DNA of 64,000 bases. Source: Hydrangea macrophylla. Lineage: Eukaryota > Streptophyta > Magnoliopsida > Cornales > Hydrangeaceae. Location: assembly GCA_033977485.1 (NCBI GenBank), contig CM066998.1, forward strand, positions 28,645,501-28,709,500, in the 5' to 3' direction. Under the pieces are notes generated by a model. That model was not told the origin of the DNA. It ran no database searches and saw only the letters and a program-made list of their open reading frames with translations. The translations under genes were made by a program, and so were the position numbers. Shown here piece after piece: positions 33,621 to 44,602 of the stretch; the stretch's first letter is position 1, and every line of letters begins with the position of its first letter.

Positions 33621-34189
33621 CGGCTGCGCTTAGGTTCATAACCGAAAATGGGGGTAAAACCCCCCGAGTGGCTAATGATGGCAAGGCCAAAAAGACCCTA
33701 CAACTACCCATATTCTAGGTCGGTTCCCTACAGTTGCCTCTCTACCAACGCCCGCCTTAGCAAAAGCTCAGGGGGCAGGGGGATGTTGAACTAAAATAGG
33801 AAATCACATCGGGCACTAACATGACTTGGAATTCCAAAACATTCTGAAGTGCCTATAGTGTCCAGAGAAACTGACCGGAATAGTAACAAGACCTAACTCT
33901 TACACTGTGCCCGTTGAACCTTCTGAATAGGTCCTGAACAGACCAACTATTCTCTACCGATCACGGTCCTAAGCTCTTGCTAAGGTAGGGTTTCCAACCA
34001 GTCGGGCACTGGCAATCAAAGATAAGCAAGTACAAAAATAATGATGATTGATGAAAAAGGGTGGCCTCGATGGGCCTTTTCATTAATTGAAATAAAGTTT
34101 GTACAAAGGCTGGGTGGCAGTTGTAGTAGCCTTCCCAAAAAAAAAATACCAACAAAACAAAACAAAACAAAAAAGAGAAGGGGACTAGG

Positions 34190-36238
34190 AGTCGTCCACG
34201 ATGACCAAATCCTCCGTTCCCCCAGCCACTCCTTTCGGGGTGGTGGCGTCTCCCGGGACAGAGCCCCCTCGGGACAGCATCTTCAGTAGGCTCGGCCTCA
34301 GCAGCAGGACCCTCAGCAGTAGCGGGACCCACATCCTAATACTCTGAGTTAATCCCTTCGTAGGACGAGATATCCCACTAGGGATGGTCTCGGGCTAGCC
34401 TCCTCTTCAGGTCCTCATAGCTTGGAAGAACCATCGTCGAAGGCTTCCTTCGTGGACCCCGCCGCTATCGCCTTAGCCAGGGCCTTCGCCTTAGCCTTCA
34501 CCGTCACCATGATGGCCAGGGTGGCCTCCAGATCAGCCAAGATGGCCGCCAGCTCCGCCCGTGCTGCTCCAAGGCTTAGGGCTAAGCCCTTAACTTTGTC
34601 CTTCTCCATGCCAAGGCAATTTCCCTGGCCTCTAAAGTTTCCCACTCCTGTGATAAGGCAGCTTCAGTAGTAGTGGCTCTTCCGACTAGAGAAGACAGGA
34701 AGGACTCAACACCGGCAGCCGTGCAGCCGACCTGCAAGAAATACAAACTGGTTGGTTACTAAGCAAAATAGGAACAAAATGAGAAAGGATGAAAAGTAAT
34801 TAATGGATGAACAGAGGCATAAGTGCTTACAAAGTGGGAGAGGCTGTACAGCCACCCTTAAAAGGCCTGGGGAAATATGTTTGTACACATCTCCACCTAG
34901 CTGGGAAGAAGGTTGGGCCTGACCCTTTCCCTAATCTCCGCCAACTCCCCCAATGGTGTCCCCGACGGCACCTCTGCCCGAGGAGCAGCCTCCTCAACAA
35001 CCACCACTTGGGGAGCCGAAGTCTCCCCGGGTGCCTGAAGAGCTCGTGTCCCATGCCTTATCCACCAGACCAGATGATCACTGTTCGAGGTCTCAACAGC
35101 GGGCCTCTTTCCTCTAGCCCTCAACTGCTCGATGTCTCTCCGGGGACCCATTTCTACAAAGGAATAAGAGAGCCATGTAGTCAGTAATCAGGAAAGTGTG
35201 GCTGAAATCAAACAGTTCACCCGGATACTCACCCGGGATGATTGGGGGAAAAATAGGGGCTTCAACAGGTTCATCCCTACTGTACGTGGCGATAAAGTCC
35301 CCTGCTCGGGACAGCACGTTCCAGATGTTGGTGGGCAGGTCAGCCAAACGCTTGATACGGGCTTTACGCTCCTCAGGGATGCTCGGCGGGTCGGTTGATC
35401 CCACTGCAAAACAGAGAATGAAACAGTCAGTCACCAAGTTGTAACCAGAAGTAAATGAAAGCAAAGGGGGAAACGATGAATGAGCTTACTCCTCAACTCT
35501 CCCGCCCAGGAAGTACTTAGCTGAATCCCTGGGTCACTCACTAAACCCAGGGGTGGAAACTTGGAAGAACTTTTTGTTCCTCCCCTTGTTGTTGCTCGGG
35601 CAGTTGACAATAATTTTTTTCCCATACCGAGCCCCGAGAGAAAAGAACCCCACCACCCCATGAACGGGGAACGGTTGGTTGGTACAGAAGAACTCTTAGA
35701 GGGTGAGCTCATACTCGAAGACTTGGGGCTAAAGAGAAATGGACCCCATCAGAAACCTCCAGCCATTTGGGGCTAATTGCCTGGGAGCAATACCGAGGTA
35801 GATCAAGACATCCCGGGCTACCAAGTGAAGAGGAATACGGAACCCAACCATGAGGGAGTCCTCGTATAAAGTGACGAAGACCGGGTAATGAATATGTGCT
35901 CCGCTAGCTTGTACGGTCAAGGTATAACCATCGGGAAGGGCGTACCTATCCCTAATTTGGCTAAGATCTTAAGCACGCAGGAAAAAGGGAGTGATTTTAC
36001 AGGCAAACACCACCTCGGGGTCAGGACCCTCCGGTATCTCATCTCTAGAACCTTGTGAGATGAAGGCCACCGGGGCCTCCTGGTCTGACTCGTCGTACAA
36101 GACCCGAATCGGGATCCTACCATCACTGTGGTGGTCCGACGGAGTAGCGAAGGGTGGATCTAAGCTCGTGTCTGGGGTTCCGGACCATAACTATTCATCT
36201 TCTAACCGAGAAGAAGAATCAAACCCAGAGTGTTCCAT
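34190..36238 (-). pseudogene. Antisense multi-exon gene in element D, gypsy-type transposon domain
   Basis: Start ATG at 36238 (MEHSGFDSSSRLEDE). One frame with two stops runs through RIPIRVLYDESDQEAPVAFI and DRYALPDGYTLTVQASGAHI to FVTLYEDSLMVGFRIPLHLV and LIYLGIAPRQLAPNGWRFLM. The latter is the domain Pfam names putative gypsy type transposon. Exons continue with good splice sites: donor near 35490, acceptor TTTTGCAG at about 35406, donor GTGAGT near 35230, acceptor TTTGTAG at about 35153, donor GTAAGC near 34830, acceptor TTGCAG at 34734. Later exons encode ERKARIKRLADLPTNIWNVL and an Ala/Glu-rich coiled coil (RAELAAILADLEATLAIM). Function unknown. Antisense placement after pol parallels the PMD gene in G. 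Confidence 0.75.
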
Positions 36239-36440
36239 CTCTAAGGTTCCTGGGATTGGATGGAAAACCTAAATAGGGTTCAGCGACTTAAAGAGTAAGG
36301 TACAAGGGGGGCAGATCCAACAACCTATGGGGTAAGGTGTACAGAGCTTTCAGGGTAAAGAAGCACTTAGTCAGCACTATTACTGGATAACCCGACTGAT
36401 TTAGCTGCTCTATTACGGAGGACGTGCTGCTTGACCTAAG

Positions 36441-37290
36441 AATTAGACTCTGTGAAAACTTCATTTCTAATATACTTTGTCATGTGAATGAATTAGACTC
36501 TAAAACTTTAAACATATCATCTATGAACCATAATCTTTCATAATTTTCTATAACGATAGATTTTGGTGAAGTTTGAAAAATCCATATTTCTAAGCTTTGA
36601 AATTCAAACGTAAAATTATTAATGGTGATATAAGACTCAAGCTATACCAACAAAAATTAAGATATGAATTACATTCAAGGTGAGTTCTAAATACTCACTG
36701 TGATAAAGATGAAGTGTGTGTTGAGAAAGAATTCAAGAAATAAGAAATTCAATAACAAGCTTGGCTATGGTGGGAAGCTTTCTCTTACTAGAAAATTCTG
36801 AAATTGAACTCTCAAGCTCTCTCTTTTCTCTCTGAATTGTATATTGTAGAATGTGTAATGGAGAGGGAGGTGTGAGTTATATAAACTTAATGCTTGGAGG
36901 CCAAGTTGTGAAATGTGAATCTCACTCTACAAACTAAATTTGATTAACAATTTACATAATATTTGAAATACATAGCTCATATACACAGAAATTATACATA
37001 CGTATATATACTCCAACACAATCTAAAGAGGCAAGTTTAGATGTGTAGGGGTCATATTGATGTGTTTGGGAAATCAACTTATGGACACAACATTAAAACA
37101 CACTCTAAAGTCATTGGCAAACAAGGAACAAGCAACATATCTAAAAATCACTTAAAATGTTTGGCAAAATAGCTTATGGCACTAAGTTAAGCTCATCAAT
37201 AAAGCATTGCCAAATATTCCTACCCAATCATTGCTTGTAATTAATGAAATAAAGTTAGTGTCATGTCTGCTTGATGTCAAATTCCAAATC
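36441..37290. other. AT-rich promoter-like sequence, unclassified
   Basis: Element D sequence stops near 36440. On the minus strand the stretch has a GTTTATATAACTC TATA-like box near 36885, a GA-rich leader and a CAGTGAGTATTTAGAACTCACC segment near 36690 that resembles the leader of the A-type LTRs. It may be the U3-R part of another LTR, but no ends are found. Confidence 0.35.
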
Positions 37291-38039
37291 TGTGAGAGCC
37301 CAACGCGGCGCGGATAGTTTTAAACATGAACTGATATTTTCAGGGCGCGGTGATCTCCACAAAAATACAGGAAATTCATTTTAACGTAGGAATTACTTTT
37401 CTGGTTTTATAAAAATACTGATTGAGTCAAAAGAATTCATTTTCACCGTTTTGAAATACAGTTATGGAATTCAACACAGGTATTTTTTAAATTTAAAAAA
37501 TTACAGTTTAACATCAATAAGAATTCTAGACACAAAATAAAACAAATAACAAGATTTAACATGTGAGGATTGTAATTACAATAAAAGCAGACAATACATA
37601 TTGAACAAAAAAATGACAATACAAATGCAATTAATTCAATGAAAATGCAGGTTGTTACAAAATAAAATCATCAGCTAATGAAAGTTGAGTGAATGTAACG
37701 AACACACAAGCAATGTGTATAAAAGTATATTAGCAGTTATGATTAGTGTTCAGTACCTTAAGGTACAGTTAATCCATTATTCTAGTCATCGCATAATAAC
37801 AATTAGTAACAGTTTGAGTAATAAATAATTAAGACCGTGCATGAACAATGAAACCATCTTATCTCACTTACTCTTTTATCTCGATCATAGTCTATAGACT
37901 CATTTGGTTCACCTAGAACCATCCGGCATAATGCCGTTAGTTTAGAATGTCTGTTGATATGTCTGCTGTATTTAAGTTGGCTTGGACATACTAAGACATT
38001 TAAGGTTATAATTACTTGTGGAATGCTTTAATTAATCTA

Positions 38040-38285
38040 GTGTATCTGAAGCGGCTTGGAATAATTTAAAGCTACCACAAGACTGACCTATAGTATCAAT
38101 AGCGGCCTGGGCTCAGCCCTCTTAATTAATCTACAATATCTGTAGTGGCCTAGAATAATTAAGGCTATTACAAGACTTTGACTGGCCTACAATATCTTGA
38201 GCAGCCTAGACTCAATCCTTCATAATTAACCTCCCGTATCTCAAGCGGCCTGGGATAATTAAGGTTACCACAACCAAGACATTCT
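38040..38285. repeat. CGGCCTGG hyphenated tandem repeats, LTR K
   Basis: Five degenerate copies, about 45-55 bp apart, of (C)TATCT(G/C)AAGCGGCCTGGGATAATTAAGG. LTRs A and B carry a positionally similar field with CTTTTAAGAGCGTATG units. Confidence 0.7.
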
Positions 38286-39041
38286 CTCTTGACTTTTCCA
38301 ATCCCACCATCAGACACCATGCATGTTAACTTTATACCAACTCGACTATGCAAATGTGTATCTTATTCTTTTTCTCGTTTATGTAAAGGTATCAGAGCGG
38401 GTGTACGACTTGCAAATTCTCTCTTTACATATTTTTTTTATAAAAGTATCAAAGTGATATGACTTAAATCTTTCTTTTCACATTTTCTTTATAGAAGATA
38501 TCATAACAGTTTCTACTTTTCTTAATATAGTATCAAATCTATTTATATTTGATTACTATGAATGGTATTCAGAGCGACGGATTCCTATTCTCGTATAATG
38601 GTATCAGAGCTAATTAAAAATGTGATTATTATGAATTAAACAACTTAGTCCAGAAAAATCAATCGTGACCCAGAATTGCGAAAATGGCTAAGTATAGTAA
38701 AAAAATGAGATTTTCAATTCAAGAGTTAAAAAGTCTAGTGAATAGTTCATCTAGGTCCCCATATATCAAATATGATTTTTAAGAATTTTTAGAAGGAAGG
38801 GAACTTAGTGAAAATAATGCCCCAATATCATACACTATGCTCGGAGGGAAAGTTAACTTTTTATCTATAAGGAATTGATTTTAAAAGTATTTTTATTAAA
38901 TCCAAATCGGGAGTATTTCATTAATAACTTAAGTAAATTACTTAAACGTCATGAATGTAATTAACATGCATTGAAAGCACTATTCAGTGAAACTGGGAAA
39001 AACTGCTTAGAGAAACAGATCATTCTGTCACAGAGAGGCAA

Positions 39042-39156
39042 GACTGGTCCTGGTCTTTTAGTGGTACCAATCCTGATAGTCATGCAGGACTGGTCATGGT
39101 CGGGACCGATCATGGTCTGGACCACTCCGGGGTATGTTTCGCGACCGGTCCTGGTC
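39042..39156. repeat. GACYGRTCMTGGTC array, LTR K
   Basis: Four 14-bp copies at 39042, 39088, 39104 and 39143 (GACTGGTCCTGGTC, GACTGGTCATGGTC, GACCGATCATGGTC, GACCGGTCCTGGTC). Each is a partial palindrome (GACC...GGTC). Confidence 0.75.
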
Positions 39157-39811
39157 GTCTTCTTCCTCAGGACTGTACAGTTGTAGAGCTATATACAAAT
39201 TTTACAAATCTGAACGAGACAACAAGTATAATATATCATTCTCTTCGTTTTTCCACGTAGATTGGGAATATATAAGCCTTAAGTCTTAATTCCTAACGTA
39301 GCTCTACTTATTGATGAAAATCCGAGAGTCATCAAAACTACGATTTCGCCGTTCGTAGCAACCATTACAAATCAAGGTCTAATATTTGAAACACAGTTTA
39401 CTGGGATTATAATCTTCCACTGCCAATTTACAGAAATCATTTTGGTTGGGTTTGGTGAGACCACCATTTTTGTACCTTCAAAACGATATATATGTATTTA
39501 TACGTATATCTCTAAAATCGATACCCTTGGTTTGTGCATAATGAATGATATTACATTATAAGTGAGTTTGAGAGACTCACTGAGCGTTTGTTTGGGTTTT
39601 GCTACTTGCCGAAGAATGACGAGAATTCCATAACATAAGCTAAAGCTTTGAACTCAATGACAATTGCTTCTCTTAGAGCTTATTGTGATGTTTATACTAT
39701 TCTTGCTGTGATATACTTAGATTTCCAGCAGATTGTAGGTGTGTATTTGTGCTTTGAGAGAGATTAAGCAAGAGATCAATGGAAACATATGTGTATGCAT
39801 ATATGATTTTC

Positions 39812-39828
39812 GATCGAGAGAGAGAGAG

Positions 39829-39868
<40 letters not shown>
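39812..39868. repeat. (GA)n microsatellite in LTR K leader
   Basis: Almost uninterrupted GA dinucleotides with one CG. A long CT/GA leader tract is also seen in the A LTR. Confidence 0.9.
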
Positions 39869-40516
39869 CTATAGAGAAGGGAGATGAAAGCTCTTTGAAG
39901 GTTTTACTGTGAATGAAATGTGTGTTGTGTTTAGAGCTTAAGGTATGAACATAATATAGAGTTCAAATCAATGAGCTTGCAAGTGGTGAGTTAAAATAAT
40001 TGAGACATGATCATTGCAAAGAATATTAACAGCTAGGGATAGATATGACTGCATCAATCAAACTGATGAGTTTGGTTACGCAAATCAGTTAAGTTAGCTC
40101 AGTTAGTTCAGTTAGGTTGCTCCGGGTAGTCTAGGAAAATAACCCAAATATTTATTAGGGACCAAAAATATAAACAATGTGATTAATATTTATTTAATGA
40201 TTTTAATCCCAAATTATAGGGTAACTTATGGGCGCAATCTTAAGCAAAATAATACTAATTAAAATTACTAAAGGAGGTCACAAAATTAAAGTCATGTAAT
40301 TATAATCAATCAGCACACTATTATTTATGGAAATTAATGACACCATTAAATTAATACTTAATAGTAAAATAAAATGGCACTGTATTAACAATTAACAACA
40401 CGAGCATTAATATTTATTTATCCAAATAATACCACAACTACAATTAACATATATTAGTAAAATAAATTTGACATTTTATTTCTTATTAGGGAAGCGAAAA
40501 TATAGGTTGCTACATC

Positions 40517-40531
40517 ACTCCCCCCTTAATA
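40517..40531 (-). promoter_or_regulatory. Element K polypurine tract
   Basis: Minus strand ATTAAGGGGGGAGTG, adjacent to the LTR start. The classic position for gypsy plus-strand priming. Confidence 0.75.
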
Positions 40532-40534
40532 GAG

Positions 40535-41552
40535 ATTTCACTCCGAAATCTAAGCTGACTAGTCTTGGAATAACTCCGAGTACTTAGTTCTCATTTTTTA
40601 TTCCATTTCCAAGATGCTTCAATCTCATTGTGACACTTCCACTGAACTTTCACTAGAGGAATATCCTTGTTCCGCAGCTTCTTCATACTGTGATCCAGAA
40701 TACGTATAAGTCTCTCCTATAGGTGACATTCTCATGTATCTCTATGTCATTAAAATCAATAGCGTGTGAAGGGTCTCCCTTGTATTCCCTCAACATACTG
40801 ATATGAAAGACATTATGTACTCCAGACATCTTTGGTGGCAACGTAAGTCGATAGGCTACTTTTCCAACGCGTTCCAGAATCTCAAATGGTCAAGGTGACC
40901 ACTTACCTCTCTTCTGACCAAATCGAACTATCCCACGAATCGGTGAAACTTTCGAAAGTACGTGATTTCCGACAGTAAACTCTTTGTCCTTTCTATGTTT
41001 ATCTGCGTAGCTCTTTTGTTTACTCTGTACAGCACGCATCATCTCCTTTACAACGTGTTTTCTTCTCATTGGTTTCTCTAACCAAATCTGGTCCTAACAG
41101 TTCTTTATCTCCAATCTCAGCCCAACAAAGTGGGGATCGACATGATCATCCATACAATGCTTCAAATGGAGCCATCCCTATACTTGAATGGTAACTATTG
41201 TAAGCAAATTTGATTAATGGAAGATGTGTTTCCCATGAACCTTTAAAGTCTATAACACATGCCCTGAGCATATCCTCCAGTACCTGATTGGTGCGTTCAG
41301 TCTGCCCGTTAGTCTGTGGCTACTTAAACTTAATGAAGTTCCCAAAGCTTCTTTAAGACTTTCCCAGAATCCTGAAGTAAACTGTGAATCGCGATCTGAT
41401 ATGATCGATACTGGTAATCCATGTAGTCGTATAACTTGTTGAATGTACATCCTACTTATCTTCTCCACTAGATAAGTCATGCTATAAGCGATGAAGTGAG
41501 CGAACTTCATCAAATGATCCACAATCACCCAAATAGCATCATGGTGTTGTTG
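40535..41552 (-). pseudogene. Integrase core and chromodomain-like tail, element K
   Basis: 41552-41250 reads HHDAIWVIVDHLMKFAHF, IRLHGLPVSIISDRDSQFTS (catalytic SDRDSQF) and then, after a shift, [20 protein letters not shown] and [19 protein letters not shown]. Near the end RILDHSMKKLRNKDIPLVKV then QWKCHNEIEASWKW corresponds to the chromodomain-like C-terminus (LR.K.IPLVKV.W..H..EEATWE). Stops are frequent in between. The tail suggests a chromovirus, whose integrase binds chromatin. Confidence 0.85.
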
Positions 41553-42927
41553 TGTTTAGGGCTATCTGATGTTGTCAGAATCAAGATATAAAAAGTGTTC
41601 TTTACTTTTCAAAAGATTTGTAGTGTGAAAGCAAAGGTAGAACCCACAGGGATTGGTTAACTACAGCGACTTAATTTTAAAACCTAACTTTAGTTAATTA
41701 TGAAAACGGATTTTGATTTGATTTTAATTAAACTAATAACAATAAAAATAAATCTAAACTATGAAAGAAATTAAAAGTGTTTTTGTAAATATGTAAAGGG
41801 AATCTAGGATTGCAACTCCACCACTAGCTTCATAATAGGAATATTTATGCATTCAATTAGCTTACTAAGTTGGATGATTATGGGGAATTGTGGCTACAAG
41901 CCCAATTCCTCCATCAAGAAAATAATCATGGTTCAAGCACCAACATATTCCATCTTCGGTTAGCACGAATTATCCCACACTAAACTAGGGTTGTGACATA
42001 ATTCATATAATCTAGGCATGGATTATTCAGATACTTGATAGCACAAATCAATAAAGCACCATCACATGTAAATAATCTAAACAAGCACAGCGAGCATAGA
42101 TCATTGAGCACATCACAGTCAAAGTAGATCTAAGATAAGAATAAACTTTGAAAGCAATGATTTAATCAATAGAAGTACGATTTATTTATAAAAATCCTCG
42201 GAACATGTGACTGTCATCCATACATAATAAAACTAAAATAAAAACATAAAATACTCCCTATTACTCGACTAGGGCTTCATTGAAACCCTAGATCTTTGTC
42301 TAGGCTGCCATAGAAGTGGTAGATGGCAAGAGGTTGATGGAGGAGGCCATGGGAATCCTTGGTCTTCTTCTTCTTCTCCTTGCTTCCCTCCCTTCAATGG
42401 CTGAAAGTATGGTTGTATATTGTGTATAATAATTGTCCAACCCCTAAATTGAAGTAAAATAGAGTATATATAGATTTACAACATGTTTTTGGAAGCTTTC
42501 CTAACCTGAAACGCACTAAAACTGCTGTATTTAGCTTTCCAGACGTAATTAGGCAGTTTCGTTCGTGTAGGAATCATCAGTAGAGTGAAATACGCAAGTT
42601 CCATTTTTACACATGTCGCGCGCGCGGGCCGCGCGAGCGCGATGTTGGGACCTCGCGCGAGCGGATCGCGCGAGCGATTTCTGGACTTCCGTGTGAGCGG
42701 GTCGCGCGAGCGATATCTGGGTTTTCGCTCAGGCGAGTCGCGCGCGCGATGTTGATTTTTCAGCTTCTTCTTGCTTGCTTTTTCACCCTGTTTAGCCTGG
42801 TATACTTGATTTCTTCCAAATCCTGTCAGAAAATAGAAAATAAAGTAAAAATATACAAAAACAGGATAAAAAGGTACTAACAAACGCATGTTAAGGCGTA
42901 TAAATAGGCTCTGTTCTCTCCCGATCA
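41553..42927 (-). mobile_element. Element J: LTR-like insertion in the K integrase
   Basis: The K integrase reading DFVVG...QQHHDAIWVIV is split here by 1,375 bp with LTR-like termini on the minus strand (TGATCGGGAGAG ... CCCTAAACA). It has a TATA box (CTATATATACTC, 42474-42463) and a GC palindrome array upstream of it. There is no coding, and no matching 5-bp target duplication (TGTTG versus CTATC), with a few integrase codons lost. Best read as a solo LTR that suffered a small deletion. Another class is possible. Confidence 0.55.
42618..42755 (-). repeat. TCGCGCGAGCG palindrome array in J
   Basis: CGCGCGAGCG occurs at 42630, 42654, 42667 and 42703, and a CGCGCGCGCG variant at 42739. The last three are spaced exactly 36 bp. 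It lies about 140 bp upstream of J's TATA box on the minus strand. Confidence 0.8.
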
Positions 42928-43260
42928 CTATCCAACTACAAAATCCATTTCCAACCTGGAACAGGTAGGGGTTGCAGAAGTCCTATGGAACTTTGATGTT
43001 CGGCTTTCACTTGTTGCAAGTCAAACACTTAGACACGAACTCGGCTACGTCCCTTTTCATTCCTTCCCACCAGAAGTTTCTCTTCAGATCCTTATACATT
43101 TTAGTTCCTCCTGGATGAATTGTCAACCTCGACCTGTGTGATTCTTCGAGAATATCCTTTCTTAGACCATGCGTGTTGGTGACACATAATCTATTTCTGC
43201 AACGGAGTGCTCCATCGGTCCCAATTTTCCATTCCTCTAGGCCCTTGCCGACATTTAACG
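42928..43260 (-). pseudogene. Integrase zinc-binding region, element K
   Basis: Reads ILEESHRSRLTIHPGGTKMY, KDLKRNFWWEGMKRDVAEFV and SKCLTC, giving the HHCC zinc-finger ligands (SH, IH, CxxC). A one-base deletion right after CLTC shifts the frame before CQQVKAEH. Upstream it is truncated by LTR B at 43261. Confidence 0.85.
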
Positions 43261-43889
43261 TTCACTGTTCAGAACCTCTGGAAAAGAGGGCTTTCGATCG
43301 ATTGAACTGAGTTCAATCATTCGAAGGTTTAATCAATCAAAGGTTCAATCAATCGAAAGAACTTTGATCGGTTGAACATTTCTTTTCTCAATCGATTGAA
43401 ATGGTTTCAATCGATCGAACTTTGCAGAACATGGATTGTTTCTTTGGTTTATTATATACGAGGTTCGGTTGTTCGATTTTTGATTCGAACATCTATTATA
43501 CGATTATGGGTTGATCAGGGAGAATGTGACAACATAGATAAGTAATGATTAAGACTAATGGATTGATGTAGTGATGTTAGATACTATGCGGTTCTTGTAT
43601 GAGTTTGATATTTGTTCCTTTCAATCAGAGTAGTCAGGCCACAAATGGGAATAGTCTTGTCACTACAAGAAAAAAGGGCTTTGGCCACGGAAAAAACACG
43701 ACGGTTGAACGAACCGTGGTAAATTAACCACGGTTCTTTACAAATCGTGATTAATTAACCACGGTTGTAAAACCGTGAGGAATTAACCACAGTTTTTAAA
43801 GAACTGTGGCAAATTAACAATGGTTTTAAAAAACCGTGGCAAAATAACCACGGTTTTAAAACCGTGGCTAATGTGGAGTATAAATTTGC

Positions 43890-44089
43890 TTCGCACCCCA
43901 ACAAATGAGGCGCCTAAATTTTTTCCCCCCCAATTTATTCCCCCCATTTTTCCCCAATACCAGTCTCTGTCTCTCTCTCTATTTCATCAACCCCACCTCC
44001 TCTCTCCCTCGATCTCCTTCTCCCCAGTCCGTCGCTACTCCAGTCCAACGCCACCGCCATTGCCCTTTTTCTGGTAAATCTCTATCTTT

Positions 44090-44159
<70 letters not shown>

Positions 44160-44602
44160 TCTTCTCTTTTTTCAGATCTAGTTTGAATCCGATCATGAAG
44201 ACAGATTTTGAAGGTTATTCTTTGTCATTCTTTGAGGTCTTTGTGCATGAGTTTTTGATTTAAGGCCTCTTTAAGTATTTCACGTTTTGATTTAGGGCTT
44301 CTAAGTATGCAAGGTTTTTTGGTTTCTATGTATATAATTTTTGTGGAGATTTTTTTAGTGTTTTCATTATTTTTTATTTATTAATTTTTATTTTTTTTTT
44401 ATTTTGTTTTTCCAGATTTTGGCTTCTAATATTTCAGGTATTGAGCTCATGTAATGATCTCGGATTCTGAGTACAATGGCTGTAATTTAAGCCATTGAGA
44501 GAAAAGCAACCTTGACCAAGTACAATAGCTTGGCACCCAAAGCTGTTTTAGAAGCTCTAGACGATGTAATATGAGCAAATCAGTGGAAACATCCTCTTAA
44601 GG
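43890..44602 (+). pseudogene. Captured host-gene fragment in the CACTA, PPR-protein-like
   Basis: A CT-rich leader with (CT)n, a splice acceptor TCTAATATTTCAG at about 44436, then an exon to 44600 ending CTTAAG before GTAATT. It reads SRILSTMAVI, stop, AIERKATLTKYNSLAPKAVL, EALDDVI, stop, ANQWKHPLK. This resembles the segment just before the repeats in some plant pentatricopeptide proteins, but only about 45 residues are available. Two stops make it non-coding. Gene capture with intron boundaries kept implies copying from genomic DNA. Confidence 0.5.
44091..44157. repeat. (CT)n microsatellite
   Basis: About 66 bp of almost pure CT in the leader of the captured gene fragment. It explains the Ser/Leu-rich reading frames in this place. 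Confidence 0.95.

Larger units (their letters stand above)
27135..36440 (+). mobile_element. Element D: Tat-type Ty3-gypsy with antisense gene
   Basis: Partial or full 5' LTR, primer-binding site, gag, protease, RT, RNase H, integrase, a hairpin-repeat 3' region, then an antisense multi-exon gene and a right-hand truncation near 36440. Every module is present in order but carries stops or shifts. The left boundary is approximate because no paired LTR start is available. Blocks of the LTR and the 3' region are shared with element C. Confidence 0.85.
37291..40514 (-). repeat. Element K 3' LTR
   Basis: On the minus strand begins TGTAGCAACCTATATTTTCGC directly after the polypurine tract and ends GGGCTCTCACA at 37291. 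In between are a (GA)n tract, a palindrome array at 39042-39156, repeated TATCAGAGC motifs at 38388-38610 and tandem units at 38040-38285. About 3.22 kb. No partner LTR is in the window, so the ends are inferred from TG...CA and the tract. Confidence 0.65.
37291..43260 (-). mobile_element. Element K: 3' half of a minus-strand chromovirus-like gypsy
   Basis: Reading leftward: integrase zinc-binding region (43260-42928), insertion J, integrase core and chromodomain-like tail (41552 to about 40535), polypurine tract and a 3.2-kb 3' LTR (40514-37291). It is cut on the right by LTR B. Gag to RNase H are missing. Its LTR is unlike that of element A, so it is a separate family. Confidence 0.8.

Noticed and set aside
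33784..33960. Apparent PPT (GGGGGCAGGGGG) plus TGTTGAAC as D's 3' LTR start
   Set aside because: The homologous place in element C is internal, far from its true PPT, and the antisense gene follows instead of LTR sequence.
34422..36272. Plus-strand Ala/Ser/Pro-rich frames over 34.4-36.3 kb
   Set aside because: Shadows of the antisense gene exons, which have domain-like sequence and splice sites on the minus strand.
38388..38612. tRNA-like TATCAGAGC sequences
   Set aside because: Only the 3' primer-complement is present; no cloverleaf. They are PBS-like motifs.
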